Source: Deltaproteobacteria bacterium UBA5205
GTDB lineage: Bacteria; Desulfobacterota; Syntrophorhabdia; Syntrophorhabdales; Syntrophorhabdaceae
Assembly: GCA_002412715.1 (NCBI GenBank)
Contig: DHVP01000030.1
Location: 1 to 44,777 of the forward strand
Reading direction: 5' to 3'
Length of the DNA stretch: 44,777 bases
Of this stretch, positions 36,081-43,955 are shown in pieces; position 1 is the first letter of the stretch; every line of letters begins with the position of its first letter. Made by a program: the position numbers and the translations under genes. Below the pieces are notes generated by a model. It had not been told where the DNA came from, did not search any database, and saw only the letters and a program-made list of their open reading frames with translations.

Positions 36081-37901
36081 TTATAAGTCCGTCGTATAAG
36101 GGGCCTTTCTTTTCTGCACCCCCCCTTTATCGTCTTCCTCCATATCCCGTATCAGGCAGAGTCTCGCATAGACGCCTCCGCGGTCCAGCAATTCTTCATG
36201 ATTGCCGCGCTCAACAATCTCGCCGTGGTGCATGACAAGGATCTGATGGGCATTTCTGATGGTGCTTAACCGATGGGCTATGACGAAGCTGGTGCGGTTG
36301 GCCATGAGCCGGGAAAGGGCCTCCTGGATCAGCCTTTCCGTAACGGTATCGACGCTCGCCGTGGCCTCGTCCAGGATAAGGATGGGCGCATCCTTGAGGA
36401 GCGCCCGCGCGATGGAGATCCTCTGCTTTTCGCCGACGCTGAGTTTGACGCCGCGCTCGCCCACGCGGGAATCGTACCCGCCGGGCAGCGACATTATGAA
36501 CTCGTGGCAGTTTGCCGCGCGCGACGCCGCCAGCATCTGGTCCCCGGTGGCGTCGAGTCTTCCATACAAAATGTTTTCGCGCACGGTGCCGTTGAAGAGG
36601 AAGGCCTCCTGACTGACGACACTGATCCGGGAACGCAGCGACTCCAGTGAAACGCCGGCAATGTCCTGGGAATCGATGAAGATACGCCCCGAGGCCGCTT
36701 CATAGAATGCGGGCAGCAGATTGACAAGGGTGGACTTGCCCGAGCCGGTAGGCCCGACGAGGGCGATCATCTCACCGGGACGGGCATGGAGGGAGATGTC
36801 CTTCAGGGTTCGACCGCTGCCGTTATAGCTGAAATTCACCCTGTCGTAGCGTACCTCTCCCCGGACAGGCGTCTTCAACGGGGCGATGCGGTCCCATCCT
36901 TGCTGCTCATCCGCGGCATCGAGGATATCGAAGACCCGGTCGCTCGCGGCCCTCGCCGACTGCAGCATCTGATTCAAGCCGTCCAGCCTGCCTATCGGCT
37001 GATAAAAAAGGGTAAGATAGAAGATAAAACCGACGAGCCCACCCAGGGTCATGGTCCCATCCACCACCATGGGGCCGCCAACCCACAGGACAAGCACCAT
37101 CCCCAGCGATCCGGCGAAGGTCATGGCCGGCGAGTAGGCCGCCCACACCTTCATGACGCTCAAGGTGCTGTGCCTGAGTCCGTCGGCGCGTTCCCGGAAG
37201 CGCTCGTCTTCGTGGTTCTGCCGGCCGAAGGACTTGATCTGGCGAACACCCTGGAGATTGTCCATCAGAAGGGCGTTCATGGCGCCGATGGCCTCTCTTT
37301 GCTTACGGTACCGCCGATGGGCCGTCAGGGTGTACCAGAGGGTGCCCGCTATCAGGATTGCCAGCGGGATAAGGGCGAGCATCGTCAGGGTAACATTCTT
37401 GAACAACAGGATGATGAGAATCACGATGATGCTCAGAAAAGTGGTCGCCGTCCTTTCGACGCCGTCCACGAGGACACGGTGAACGGACGCTACGTCGTCT
37501 ATCACCCGCGTCATCAGATCCCCGGAGGCACGGTGATCGAAAAAATGCACAGGCAGCCGCTGCAGCCTTGCATAGACATCCCGGCGCATGTCAAAGATGA
37601 CGTTCTGCCCGAAATGGGTGTTGACGATGATCCTCAGCGCGTTGCAGAATTCGCACAGGAGAAAGGTCCCAAGCAAGCATAGGGCGGCCGGCAGCAAAAG
37701 GTCCATTTTCCTGCCGCCGATGACGGTGTCGATGATATACTGCGTAACGTAGGGAAATACAAAGTAGAAGCCTATCGTGAAAAATGCCAGGATAATGTTC
37801 CCCGCCGCGGCCCATTTGTAGGGCCTCAGGTAGACAACGGTACGGCGCAGGAACTCCATGGTGGAACGGGACCGGGAAGAAAACTCGGAAGAGGTATCCA
37901 T
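36081..37901 (-). CDS. ABC exporter (fused permease-ATPase) of the CXXX peptide cassette
   Basis: A 606-residue half-transporter of the MsbA/LmrA exporter type. Six membrane helices (about 30-320) precede one ATPase domain (360-590) with Walker A GPTGSGKST, signature LSVGEKQ, Walker B ILILDEATASVD and H-loop VIAHRLSTI. There is no N-terminal C39 peptidase domain, so it would not cleave a leader itself. It lies nine bases after the second maturase gene in one operon, so export of the modified peptide is the likely job; a lipid or other substrate is the alternative. Confidence 0.9.
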   Translation of the reverse strand: MDTSSEFSSRSRSTMEFLRRTVVYLRPYKWAAAGNIILAFFTIGFYFVFPYVTQYIIDTVIGGRKMDLLLPAALCLLGTFLLCEFCNALRIIVNTHFGQNVIFDMRRDVYARLQRLPVHFFDHRASGDLMTRVIDDVASVHRVLVDGVERTATTFLSIIVILIILLFKNVTLTMLALIPLAILIAGTLWYTLTAHRRYRKQREAIGAMNALLMDNLQGVRQIKSFGRQNHEDERFRERADGLRHSTLSVMKVWAAYSPAMTFAGSLGMVLVLWVGGPMVVDGTMTLGGLVGFIFYLTLFYQPIGRLDGLNQMLQSARAASDRVFDILDAADEQQGWDRIAPLKTPVRGEVRYDRVNFSYNGSGRTLKDISLHARPGEMIALVGPTGSGKSTLVNLLPAFYEAASGRIFIDSQDIAGVSLESLRSRISVVSQEAFLFNGTVRENILYGRLDATGDQMLAASRAANCHEFIMSLPGGYDSRVGERGVKLSVGEKQRISIARALLKDAPILILDEATASVDTVTERLIQEALSRLMANRTSFVIAHRLSTIRNAHQILVMHHGEIVERGNHEELLDRGGVYARLCLIRDMEEDDKGGVQKRKAPYTTDL

Positions 37902-37910
37902 GTCAGCCGG

Positions 37911-39041
37911 CTATTCCTTGTCCTCGAGATCCACCACGGCGCAGTTCTGCTCCTTCAATCGTGTCAGCATTTTGGGGTCTGTCCTGTAAATCTGCCGGAG
38001 CAGTTCCGTGACGGGAAGATCCTCCAGCGGCTTCGAAAGCAGCTGTGCAAAATGCCTTTCCCTGTCCTCGGGACTTACCGACCGGTTGGTGATGATGTCG
38101 AAGGGATCGAGGTAATCGAGCTTCGGGATCGGTGCTACCCTGTCGTTTATGCCGATGTCCGCACCGACGCGTTCTAGGAATTTCCGTGACGCTTCGCGCT
38201 CCAGGTGGGCAAGGACACATTGCTGATGTGAGGGCGTGTTCAGTTCCGACGTCAGTGCATCGTTAAGCCAGACACACCTCCTGCAATGCCAGGCATCGCA
38301 GTTGCGGCAGATCGGCGCATATTCCAGTTCCAGCAGTCGGGCATTCTTTATCTCGACCCTGTCGTCAAGGTCTCCCAGGCTGTTGTCCTCATTTTCATAG
38401 TAGAAGGCGGGGCATACATACAATCTGCCGTTCGGCGCGACCGTCAGATGCCGGGTTCCCGCACTGCAGTTGTTCATGTTCGTGAGGAAGACCCTGTCGG
38501 AAAGGACATTGACCTCTACGAAATTGCCCTTCCGGTATTCTTCCCCGACGATTGCCCCGACGTCTTCCAGCTGACTCTCGTATGCTGAAAAAGCTTCTTC
38601 CGTAAACCTGTCGACATCCTTTATTATGACATTGAGCCTCTTGAACCTTCCGATAAGACTTTTTACGGTGGCCCCAAGCGATCCCAGGTCATCCTTGCCG
38701 ACACGGAGTATGACGTTGTTGAGATCGCCCCCGTCCAATACGCGCACATGCCGCAGGTCTTCTTCGCCGTCTATTATGAAAACGGTATTTTCGTAAGAGC
38801 CGGCATGACTCAGGGGCGCCATCTTCATGTGCTCGACTTCCGCTATGACTTTCTCATGTTCAGGCGACAGCGGGGTGCCGCCATAGAGGAAGTTGACTGA
38901 CAGGCGGTCCCTTATTGCATAATTGACGATCTTTTTCAGCAGGTCGAGGGAGATAAGCTCGTTTCTGTTTCTGTTCATTACATCGTAGCAGCAGAAGGGA
39001 GCGCAGTCATGTTCCAGGATGACGATAAGATAATCTATCAT
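37911..39041 (-). CDS. CXXX-repeat peptide maturase partner (SPASM protein, non-canonical radical SAM)
   Basis: A 376-residue protein resembling what I recall as the CXXX repeat peptide maturase family (TIGR04119 from memory, unverified): MIDYLIVILEHD at the start and LISLDLLKKIVNYAI after it. The radical SAM CX3CX2C triad is absent; the N-terminus has only C13, C17 and C18 (DCAPFCCYD). The C-terminal half carries a SPASM-like cysteine set (NNCSAGTRHL, GRLYVCPAFYY, PICRNCDAWHCRRC, QQCVLAHL), able to hold auxiliary iron-sulfur clusters. It could be a peptide-binding or electron-transfer partner of the active maturase. The ATG follows the upstream stop by 10 bases. Confidence 0.78.
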   Translation of the reverse strand: MIDYLIVILEHDCAPFCCYDVMNRNRNELISLDLLKKIVNYAIRDRLSVNFLYGGTPLSPEHEKVIAEVEHMKMAPLSHAGSYENTVFIIDGEEDLRHVRVLDGGDLNNVILRVGKDDLGSLGATVKSLIGRFKRLNVIIKDVDRFTEEAFSAYESQLEDVGAIVGEEYRKGNFVEVNVLSDRVFLTNMNNCSAGTRHLTVAPNGRLYVCPAFYYENEDNSLGDLDDRVEIKNARLLELEYAPICRNCDAWHCRRCVWLNDALTSELNTPSHQQCVLAHLEREASRKFLERVGADIGINDRVAPIPKLDYLDPFDIITNRSVSPEDRERHFAQLLSKPLEDLPVTELLRQIYRTDPKMLTRLKEQNCAVVDLEDKE

Positions 39042-39051
39042 GACTGCTTCC

Positions 39052-40200
39052 TCATGAACCGATCAAGGCGTTAAGTTTATGCCAGTAATAGTTGTTGGCC
39101 CGCACCCTCGCCTTGTGCATCTTGCACAGGTACGTCGCTCTCTGGTAGATGGTATCCGTCCGGGCAAAGTCGTAATTGGCGCCCTGGCACCAGGCGCAGC
39201 CCGTCGCAACCTCACAGTCGATGCATTCCCGGGGGCTCTGGGTCACAAGATCCAGCGACAGAAAGGGACGCAGTTTATTAGGGTCAATCCCCTCAAAGCA
39301 GTTGCCCACGGGAGGGGCCTTCCTGTTGACGAGGGAGAAAGGCGTAAACCTGTGGCAGGGGTAGAAATCACCCCTGTAGTCGATGGCCAGCATCTTCCCG
39401 GCCCCGCACCAGTTGTTGTTGTCCGTCCGCGGGCGGCCTATCGTTTCCGAAAAAAAGGAACAGGTGTGGTCCGTGTAAAGCTCTTCGTCGATTATCCTGT
39501 CCGCAAGCCCGACAAGCTGCTCTTCAAGAATGGTATCGTCGCCCTCTTTCCAGACATCTTCAAAAACAACGTTAATGCTGATGTGCTTGATGCCGATGCC
39601 ATAAAGATGCAAAACACTTTCCCTGATATACGGCAGGTCGTCGCTTGCGACGGTGACCTTCGTACTGGCAACGGGGAACTGCTCTAGCCACAGCGGAATG
39701 TTCCTGACCGCGTCATTGTACGATCCTTTTCCGGTAGGATAGACCCTGTGCATGTCGTGTTTCCGCGGCGTCCCGTCGATGGTCACCCCGATGCTCAGAT
39801 CCGGCCCGTTCTTCTTTATGAAGTTCTGGACCTTCTCGCTGCCGTACAGTATCCCGTTGGTCGTGAAGCTGAACCGGTGGCTTTCAAGCCACGGATGCCC
39901 CTCCGATCGGAGCTTCGACTTGATGTAGTCGCATGTTTCGTCGATAAGATCGATCTCCAGGAAGGGTTCGCCGCCAATAAAATCCCAGATAATGGATTTC
40001 TCGGGAAATACATCCCGGTTTTCCGTTATGTAATCGATTGACCGTTTGGCTATGTCAAAGCTCATTTTGTTCCTGGAGTTCTTGCCGACGAGATAGCAAT
40101 AGTGGCAACGCAGCTGGCAATCCTCCGTGACTACGAACGTTACCGTCTTTGCGACGGATTCCTGCCATATGGTGGGTGGTTTTGCAATGTCCTTTTTCAT
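39052..40200 (-). CDS. Radical SAM/SPASM peptide maturase, CXXX-repeat target family
   Basis: A predicted 382-residue radical SAM enzyme that would form thioether or related crosslinks on the precursor peptide. The triad is C28-x3-C32-x2-C35 (EDCQLRCHYCYLVGK), followed by FIGGEPFLEIDLIDETCDYI (the GGE SAM-binding motif). The C-terminal SPASM region has NWCGAGKMLAIDYRGDFYPC, SPRECIDCEVATGCAWCQGA and YLCKMHKAR, enough for two auxiliary clusters. It strongly resembles the family I recall as TIGR04115 (unverified). The ATG at 40200 is chosen; an ATG at 40218 lies inside an inverted repeat and is probably fortuitous. Confidence 0.9.
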   Translation of the reverse strand: MKKDIAKPPTIWQESVAKTVTFVVTEDCQLRCHYCYLVGKNSRNKMSFDIAKRSIDYITENRDVFPEKSIIWDFIGGEPFLEIDLIDETCDYIKSKLRSEGHPWLESHRFSFTTNGILYGSEKVQNFIKKNGPDLSIGVTIDGTPRKHDMHRVYPTGKGSYNDAVRNIPLWLEQFPVASTKVTVASDDLPYIRESVLHLYGIGIKHISINVVFEDVWKEGDDTILEEQLVGLADRIIDEELYTDHTCSFFSETIGRPRTDNNNWCGAGKMLAIDYRGDFYPCHRFTPFSLVNRKAPPVGNCFEGIDPNKLRPFLSLDLVTQSPRECIDCEVATGCAWCQGANYDFARTDTIYQRATYLCKMHKARVRANNYYWHKLNALIGS

Positions 40201-40212
40201 GTCGTTCCCAGT

Positions 40213-40293
40213 CGTCATTCCGGATTCAGGCCGGCATCAGGGGCCCCACATGACGCCACGGGCTCCCGGATAAGGACCCGAACCGGAATGACG
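40213..40293. repeat. Inverted repeat between precursor and maturase genes
   Basis: An 11-base perfect inverted repeat, CGTCATTCCGG (40213-40223) with CCGGAATGACG (40283-40293), encloses about 59 bases with further GC-rich partial complementarity. It occupies most of the gap between the peptide and the radical SAM gene. It looks like a REP/dispersed palindrome and could set the ratio of peptide to enzyme. Confidence 0.6.
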
Positions 40294-40318
40294 GGAAATA
40301 CCGGGGTGCCGATGGCAC

Positions 40319-40516
40319 CTACTTGCTAACCGTGATGCATGCGTCCTTGCAACCCGACAGGCACTGGCCTCCGCAGCCGCCTTCACAGTCCGCTGAGGCT
40401 GTATGTGCGCCTGAAACTCCTCGTGATGCCCCCGAGCATACAAACCCGAAGGAAGGCACCGTCCTTTTTGCCATGCTGTTCATCAGGTCCTTTCGCTGCT
40501 TGCTTGTTGAATCCAT
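40319..40516 (-). CDS. CXXX-repeat RiPP precursor peptide
   Basis: A 65-residue peptide upstream of two maturases and an exporter. The leader-like N-terminus (MDSTSKQRKDLMNSMAKRTV) is charged and low in cysteine. The core has C44, C48, C52, C56 and C60, so C-EGG-C-GGQ-C-LSG-C-KDA-C, an exact i/i+4 repeat, then ITVSK. One extra cysteine (C27) lies in a Ser/Gly-rich linker. The ribosome-binding site is among the strongest in the window (AAAGGAGGT, five bases before ATG), as expected for an abundant precursor. It would be modified by the neighbouring radical SAM enzyme. The product's activity cannot be deduced. Confidence 0.9.
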   Translation of the reverse strand: MDSTSKQRKDLMNSMAKRTVPSFGFVCSGASRGVSGAHTASADCEGGCGGQCLSGCKDACITVSK

Positions 40517-40636
40517 TATTACCTCCTTTTTGTTTTGTGTGCTGCATGGATCGCAATCGTTACATTACTAAGACACCATCTCCGTCACTATTGTTCCTTA
40601 CTTTTTTTGAACATGCGTAAATAGCAAAACCCCCGT

Positions 40637-41437
40637 TTAGTCAATCTCATGCCAGCACTTATTTGCGGAATTATAGACGAGCCTGGCGAAGGGGGCCTCG
40701 TTAACGAAGATCAACCGGTAATTGTCCGTGGAAGGCCCGTGATCCCGGTAATAGTGGAACCCGCCGGAGATGAGCGTGTATCGCGCAACGGGGACCTCTG
40801 ACAGGTAGGCGGGAACGAGGTCGCTCAACCACGCAGGATATTCGCCGGTCTCGCCCTTGTACTTCTCGCATGCCGCGATAATGGTCTCTGCGTTGCTGTG
40901 CGACACGCGATAATTGACGCTCTTCATGCCAAAGGCCATCACGAGCATGAGGGTGTAAATGCCGATGACAACAAGCCGCACTTTCCTTGTGTACCCGGCC
41001 CCTTTGTGCGTTGCGGCCCATATAAGTGCAATGAAAAAGCATAGCAGCGCGAAGCTCAAGGAATCCATGACCACGGCAGCGATCAGGAACAGGACAAGCG
41101 CGATCGATGCGTGCGCATACATATTCACAGGCCTTTTCCGGGAAGGGTCGGCATCCTGTCGTCTCGTCCCCCGTATCAGCATGAAGACAAGGCCGACGAG
41201 GGGAACGAGGATGGGGAAGAAAACCGCGATCAGAACCCAGGCGGGGACACTGCGTCCCGTCTTTCCGGCGCGAAGCCCCAAACCGGTCGCGCTGAGGACC
41301 ACCCCGGCAACGATAAAATACACAAATAAATCCACAAATTGAATGGAAAGGATTATCGATGCCTGGCCTGCAATAACCAGAACGATATCCAGGCATCTGT
41401 ATATGAGCGTGGTCTTAAGGGAAGTTTGATCTCCCAT
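40637..41437 (-). CDS. Multi-pass membrane protein with pilin-like C-terminal domain
   Basis: A 266-residue protein with about seven hydrophobic segments between residues 15 and 175 and a small C-terminal extracytoplasmic domain. That domain (about 180-225) resembles the post-helix part of type II secretion G-like pseudopilins: AETIIAACEKYKGETGEYPAWLSDLVPAYLSEVP. Some resemblance to PLDc_N-like helices exists around 70-90. Function unknown. It lies just upstream in position of the RiPP cassette's promoter side, same strand, 120 bases before the peptide gene. Confidence 0.65.
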   Translation of the reverse strand: MGDQTSLKTTLIYRCLDIVLVIAGQASIILSIQFVDLFVYFIVAGVVLSATGLGLRAGKTGRSVPAWVLIAVFFPILVPLVGLVFMLIRGTRRQDADPSRKRPVNMYAHASIALVLFLIAAVVMDSLSFALLCFFIALIWAATHKGAGYTRKVRLVVIGIYTLMLVMAFGMKSVNYRVSHSNAETIIAACEKYKGETGEYPAWLSDLVPAYLSEVPVARYTLISGGFHYYRDHGPSTDNYRLIFVNEAPFARLVYNSANKCWHEID

Positions 41438-41481
41438 ACGTTTACTCGCGGTTCCTCAAAGACTTCTTTTTTGATGCATGC

Positions 41482-41700
41482 TCAACCTGGCCTTTTGATC
41501 TTTTGATTCCTGCCGATGAAGGCGTAAAGCACTACACCCGGAGTATATAACAGGATAACAACAAGAAGCCATACGATCTTGCCGTTGTCCCGAAAATCGC
41601 TTCTCACGATATTGATGACGGCCCAGATCCAGAACGGGATCGTAAAGACGCACACAAGCATTACCAGGACCATTAACTCAGGTATTCCAATTCCCGCCAT
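41482..41700 (-). CDS. PLDc_N-domain small membrane protein
   Basis: A 72-residue protein with two membrane helices matching the PLDc_N pattern (phospholipase D nuclease N-terminal): FTIPFWIWAVINIVRSDFRD, KIVWLLVVILLYTPGVVLYAFIGR in two parts. Stand-alone PLDc_N proteins are common and of unknown role. The ATG at 41700 has an AAAGGAGA site. Confidence 0.78.
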   Translation of the reverse strand: MAGIGIPELMVLVMLVCVFTIPFWIWAVINIVRSDFRDNGKIVWLLVVILLYTPGVVLYAFIGRNQKIKRPG

Positions 41701-41900
41701 ACCATCTCCTTTCATCCCCTGTCGTGACAGGGCCGCCGGGGAAGTTCCGTACAAAACCCCTTGTCCGGCCGCCTCTTTGTCATGTGCATCACCTCATGCT
41801 AACACTTTTGAGACACAGTCCGGGCATTAATTGTTCCCGCTTGTCCTGTTAAGATTTGTAAAGTGAGAGTATAACGGCCTTCCGAGGTCAAAGATTCCGC

Positions 41901-42257
41901 TTAAACCCTGGTTTCTTTAATCTTCCTGAGGGCGCATTTTTCGCATCTGAAAGAATTCCCTTCCGCCATCTGCCCTGGCGCGCAGCACTTTTCCCCCGGC
42001 ATCCGGTAGCACTTTCCGACATGTCCGCACTCGGCGCAGACCCCGCGCGGCTTTATCTCCCAGGGGATCGGAACCGCCCCCGACGTAAAGATGAGCCTGT
42101 CCACAAAGTAGACCATTGCCCCCATGACCGCCTGGCTGATGATCATGGCAAGATATACGTTGTCAATGCCGAACAGTTCCCTGACCTTGTTAAAGAAAAG
42201 CGCGCCCGGTATGGCAAGAACGGTCCAGCGCAAGATGTAGAGAATATACTTGATCAT
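41901..42257 (-). CDS. Membrane protein with C-terminal cysteine-rich (zinc-ribbon) domain
   Basis: A 118-residue protein with two membrane helices (about 5-25 and 35-58) and a C-terminal cytoplasmic domain bearing eight cysteines: CAECGHVGKC, GEKCCAPG and CEKCAL. The paired CxxC knuckles suggest zinc or iron-sulfur binding. No family recognised; no operon partner. Confidence 0.65.
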   Translation of the reverse strand: MIKYILYILRWTVLAIPGALFFNKVRELFGIDNVYLAMIISQAVMGAMVYFVDRLIFTSGAVPIPWEIKPRGVCAECGHVGKCYRMPGEKCCAPGQMAEGNSFRCEKCALRKIKETRV

Positions 42258-42323
42258 GTTGCCTCCCTGCCTTAAACGGCTATAGTTCCATTATGGAGCA
42301 GATATCTTTGATATGCAACAAAG

Positions 42324-42410
42324 ACAGGTAATTAGGTGATGGGCAAAAAGATAAAACCAATAATACGAAGGTTCTTTTCCCATTACCCATTACCTATTAC
42401 CTGCCACCTT
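42324..42410. repeat. Heptamer inverted-repeat element A
   Basis: The left arm AGGTAATTAGGTGATGGG (42326-42343) and the right arm CCCATTACCCATTACC, continuing TATTACCTG (42379-42403), are imperfect inverted copies made of a drifting TTACCCA/TTACCTA heptamer. It lies upstream of queH. A similar element lies after queE. An adjoining short hairpin (CCACCTTAGGTGG, 42404-42416) follows. Confidence 0.6.
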
Positions 42411-42476
42411 AGGTGGATAAACCGGGCGGAAGGTGGTAAAGTATAAGAAATTACGGGCGATTGGGAAGGCCGATTG

Positions 42477-43022
42477 ATGGATATTACAGGCAGCCGCATC
42501 TTACTCCACATCTGCTGCGCACCATGCAGCATCTATAGCGTCAGGGAGCTTCGCCGCGAAGGGGCCGAGGTCTCGGGGTATTTCTACAACCCCAATATCC
42601 ATCCCTACACGGAATTCTCGAAACGCCTGGCCACTCTCAGGGAATTCGCCGGGATCAGCCTTCTTCCTCTTGACGTTGACACCTCATACGATCTTGAAAG
42701 CTTCCTTGCCGGGACACTGCCCCTTGGGAAGGACCGCTGCCTTTTTTGTTACCGGATGCGTCTTGAAAGGGCGTTCCAAAAGGCGGCCCGGGAGCGCTTC
42801 GACGCGGTCACCACGACGCTCCTCTACAGCAGGTATCAGCGGCACGACGACATCAAGAAGATAGGCGAGGAACTGTCGGCAACCCACGGCGTCCCCTTCG
42901 TCTACCGTGATTTCCGTACCGGCTGGCAGGAAGGGATCAACGAATCGAAGCGGCTTAACATGTATCGTCAGCAGTACTGCGGATGTATATTCAGCGAAAA
43001 GGAGCGGTACGGGGGGAAATGA
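42477..43022 (+). CDS. queH: Epoxyqueuosine reductase QueH
   Basis: Last step of queuosine synthesis: reduces epoxyqueuosine in tRNA to queuosine, replacing the cobalamin-dependent QueG. A 181-residue DUF208 protein with the full cysteine set: HICCAPCS (C13, C14, C17), DRCLFCYRMR and QQYCGCIFSE, which hold a [4Fe-4S] cluster and an adjacent metal site. The ATG at 42477 follows GGAAGG; a TTG one codon upstream is possible. It opens the operon with the DUF2905 gene, queC and queE. A TATAAG -10-like box lies at 42442-42447 without a good -35, and no preQ1 riboswitch was seen. Confidence 0.92.
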   Translation: MDITGSRILLHICCAPCSIYSVRELRREGAEVSGYFYNPNIHPYTEFSKRLATLREFAGISLLPLDVDTSYDLESFLAGTLPLGKDRCLFCYRMRLERAFQKAARERFDAVTTTLLYSRYQRHDDIKKIGEELSATHGVPFVYRDFRTGWQEGINESKRLNMYRQQYCGCIFSEKERYGGK

Positions 43023-43234
43023 TGCCTTCGATGGGAAAGATGTTCATCATCCTCGGGGTCGTCCTTGTTGTCGTCGGGCTGGCCTTCACCTATGGGCCGA
43101 AGATACCCTGGCTCGGGAAGCTCCCCGGCGACATCTCCATCAAGAAGGACAATTTCAGCTTTTACTTCCCCATCACGACGAGCATCATCATCAGCATCAT
43201 CCTGACGATACTGTTCTCCATATTCAGAAAATAG
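43019..43234 (+). CDS. DUF2905-family two-helix membrane protein
   Basis: A predicted 71-residue DUF2905 protein. Two helices (about 7-25 and 50-68) flank the family's conserved loop WLGKLPGDISIKKDNFSFYFP. The ATG overlaps the queH stop (ATGA), so translation is coupled; a second ATG follows at once. DUF2905 is widespread and has no assigned function. Its place inside the queuosine operon is intriguing but may be incidental. Confidence 0.85.
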   Translation: MMPSMGKMFIILGVVLVVVGLAFTYGPKIPWLGKLPGDISIKKDNFSFYFPITTSIIISIILTILFSIFRK

Positions 43235-43243
43235 GGAACCGAC

Positions 43244-43948
43244 ATGAATAAGACAGAAGTTAAAAAGGCAGTGGTCCTCCTGAGCGGCGGTGTCGACTCG
43301 ACGACGACCCTTGCCATAGCCATGAACGATGATTTCGAAGCCTACACCCTGACCTTTCGCTATGGCCAGCGGCACACGCACGAGATCGAGGCCGCAACCC
43401 GGATCGCAAGGTCCTTTGGCGCAGCACGCCACATCGTTCTCGACATTGATCTGCGCAGCTTCGGCGGTTCCGCCCTGACGGCCGACATCGATGTCCCCAA
43501 GGGACGGGATGTGTCGGACATCTCCCGGGACATCCCGGTTACCTATGTGCCGGCCAGGAATACGATCTTCCTCTCCTTCGCCCTTGCCTACGCTGAAACG
43601 CTGGGCGCCCGGGACATCTTCATCGGGGTCAACGCCCTCGACTACAGCGGCTATCCCGATTGCAGACCCGAATACATCGCCGCATTCGAACACATGGCCA
43701 ACCTTGCCACAAAGGCTGGTGTCGAGGGAAGGTCCTTCACGATCCATGCACCGCTTATCGCCATGACGAAGGCACAGATCATCCGCACGGGGATTCTTCT
43801 CGGCGTCGACTATTCGCTGACTACGACGTGCTACGACCCCTCCCCCGAGGGAAAGTCCTGCGGCCGGTGCGATGCGTGCCTCCTTCGCCTCCAGGGTTTC
43901 AAAGAGGCGGGTATCGACGACCCCGTCGCCTATATATATAAAGGTTAA
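43244..43948 (+). CDS. queC: 7-cyano-7-deazaguanine synthase QueC
   Basis: Converts 7-carboxy-7-deazaguanine to preQ0 with ATP and ammonia in the cytoplasm. A 234-residue PP-loop protein with the ATP pyrophosphatase motif SGGVDSTTT (about 14-22) and a zinc site near the C-terminus (CYDPSPEGKSCGRCDACLLR). Length and motifs are standard. It lies nine bases after the DUF2905 gene and just before queE. Confidence 0.96.
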   Translation: MNKTEVKKAVVLLSGGVDSTTTLAIAMNDDFEAYTLTFRYGQRHTHEIEAATRIARSFGAARHIVLDIDLRSFGGSALTADIDVPKGRDVSDISRDIPVTYVPARNTIFLSFALAYAETLGARDIFIGVNALDYSGYPDCRPEYIAAFEHMANLATKAGVEGRSFTIHAPLIAMTKAQIIRTGILLGVDYSLTTTCYDPSPEGKSCGRCDACLLRLQGFKEAGIDDPVAYIYKG

Positions 43949-43955
43949 ATCTCTC

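Noticed and set aside
42324..42410. CRISPR array from repeated ATTACC units
   Set aside because: Units are 7 bases, contiguous, degenerate and arranged as an inverted repeat, without spacers or cas genes.
42411..42476. preQ1 riboswitch before queH
   Set aside because: The leader lacks the expected C-rich loop and A-rich tail; only a small CCACCT/AGGTGG hairpin is present.
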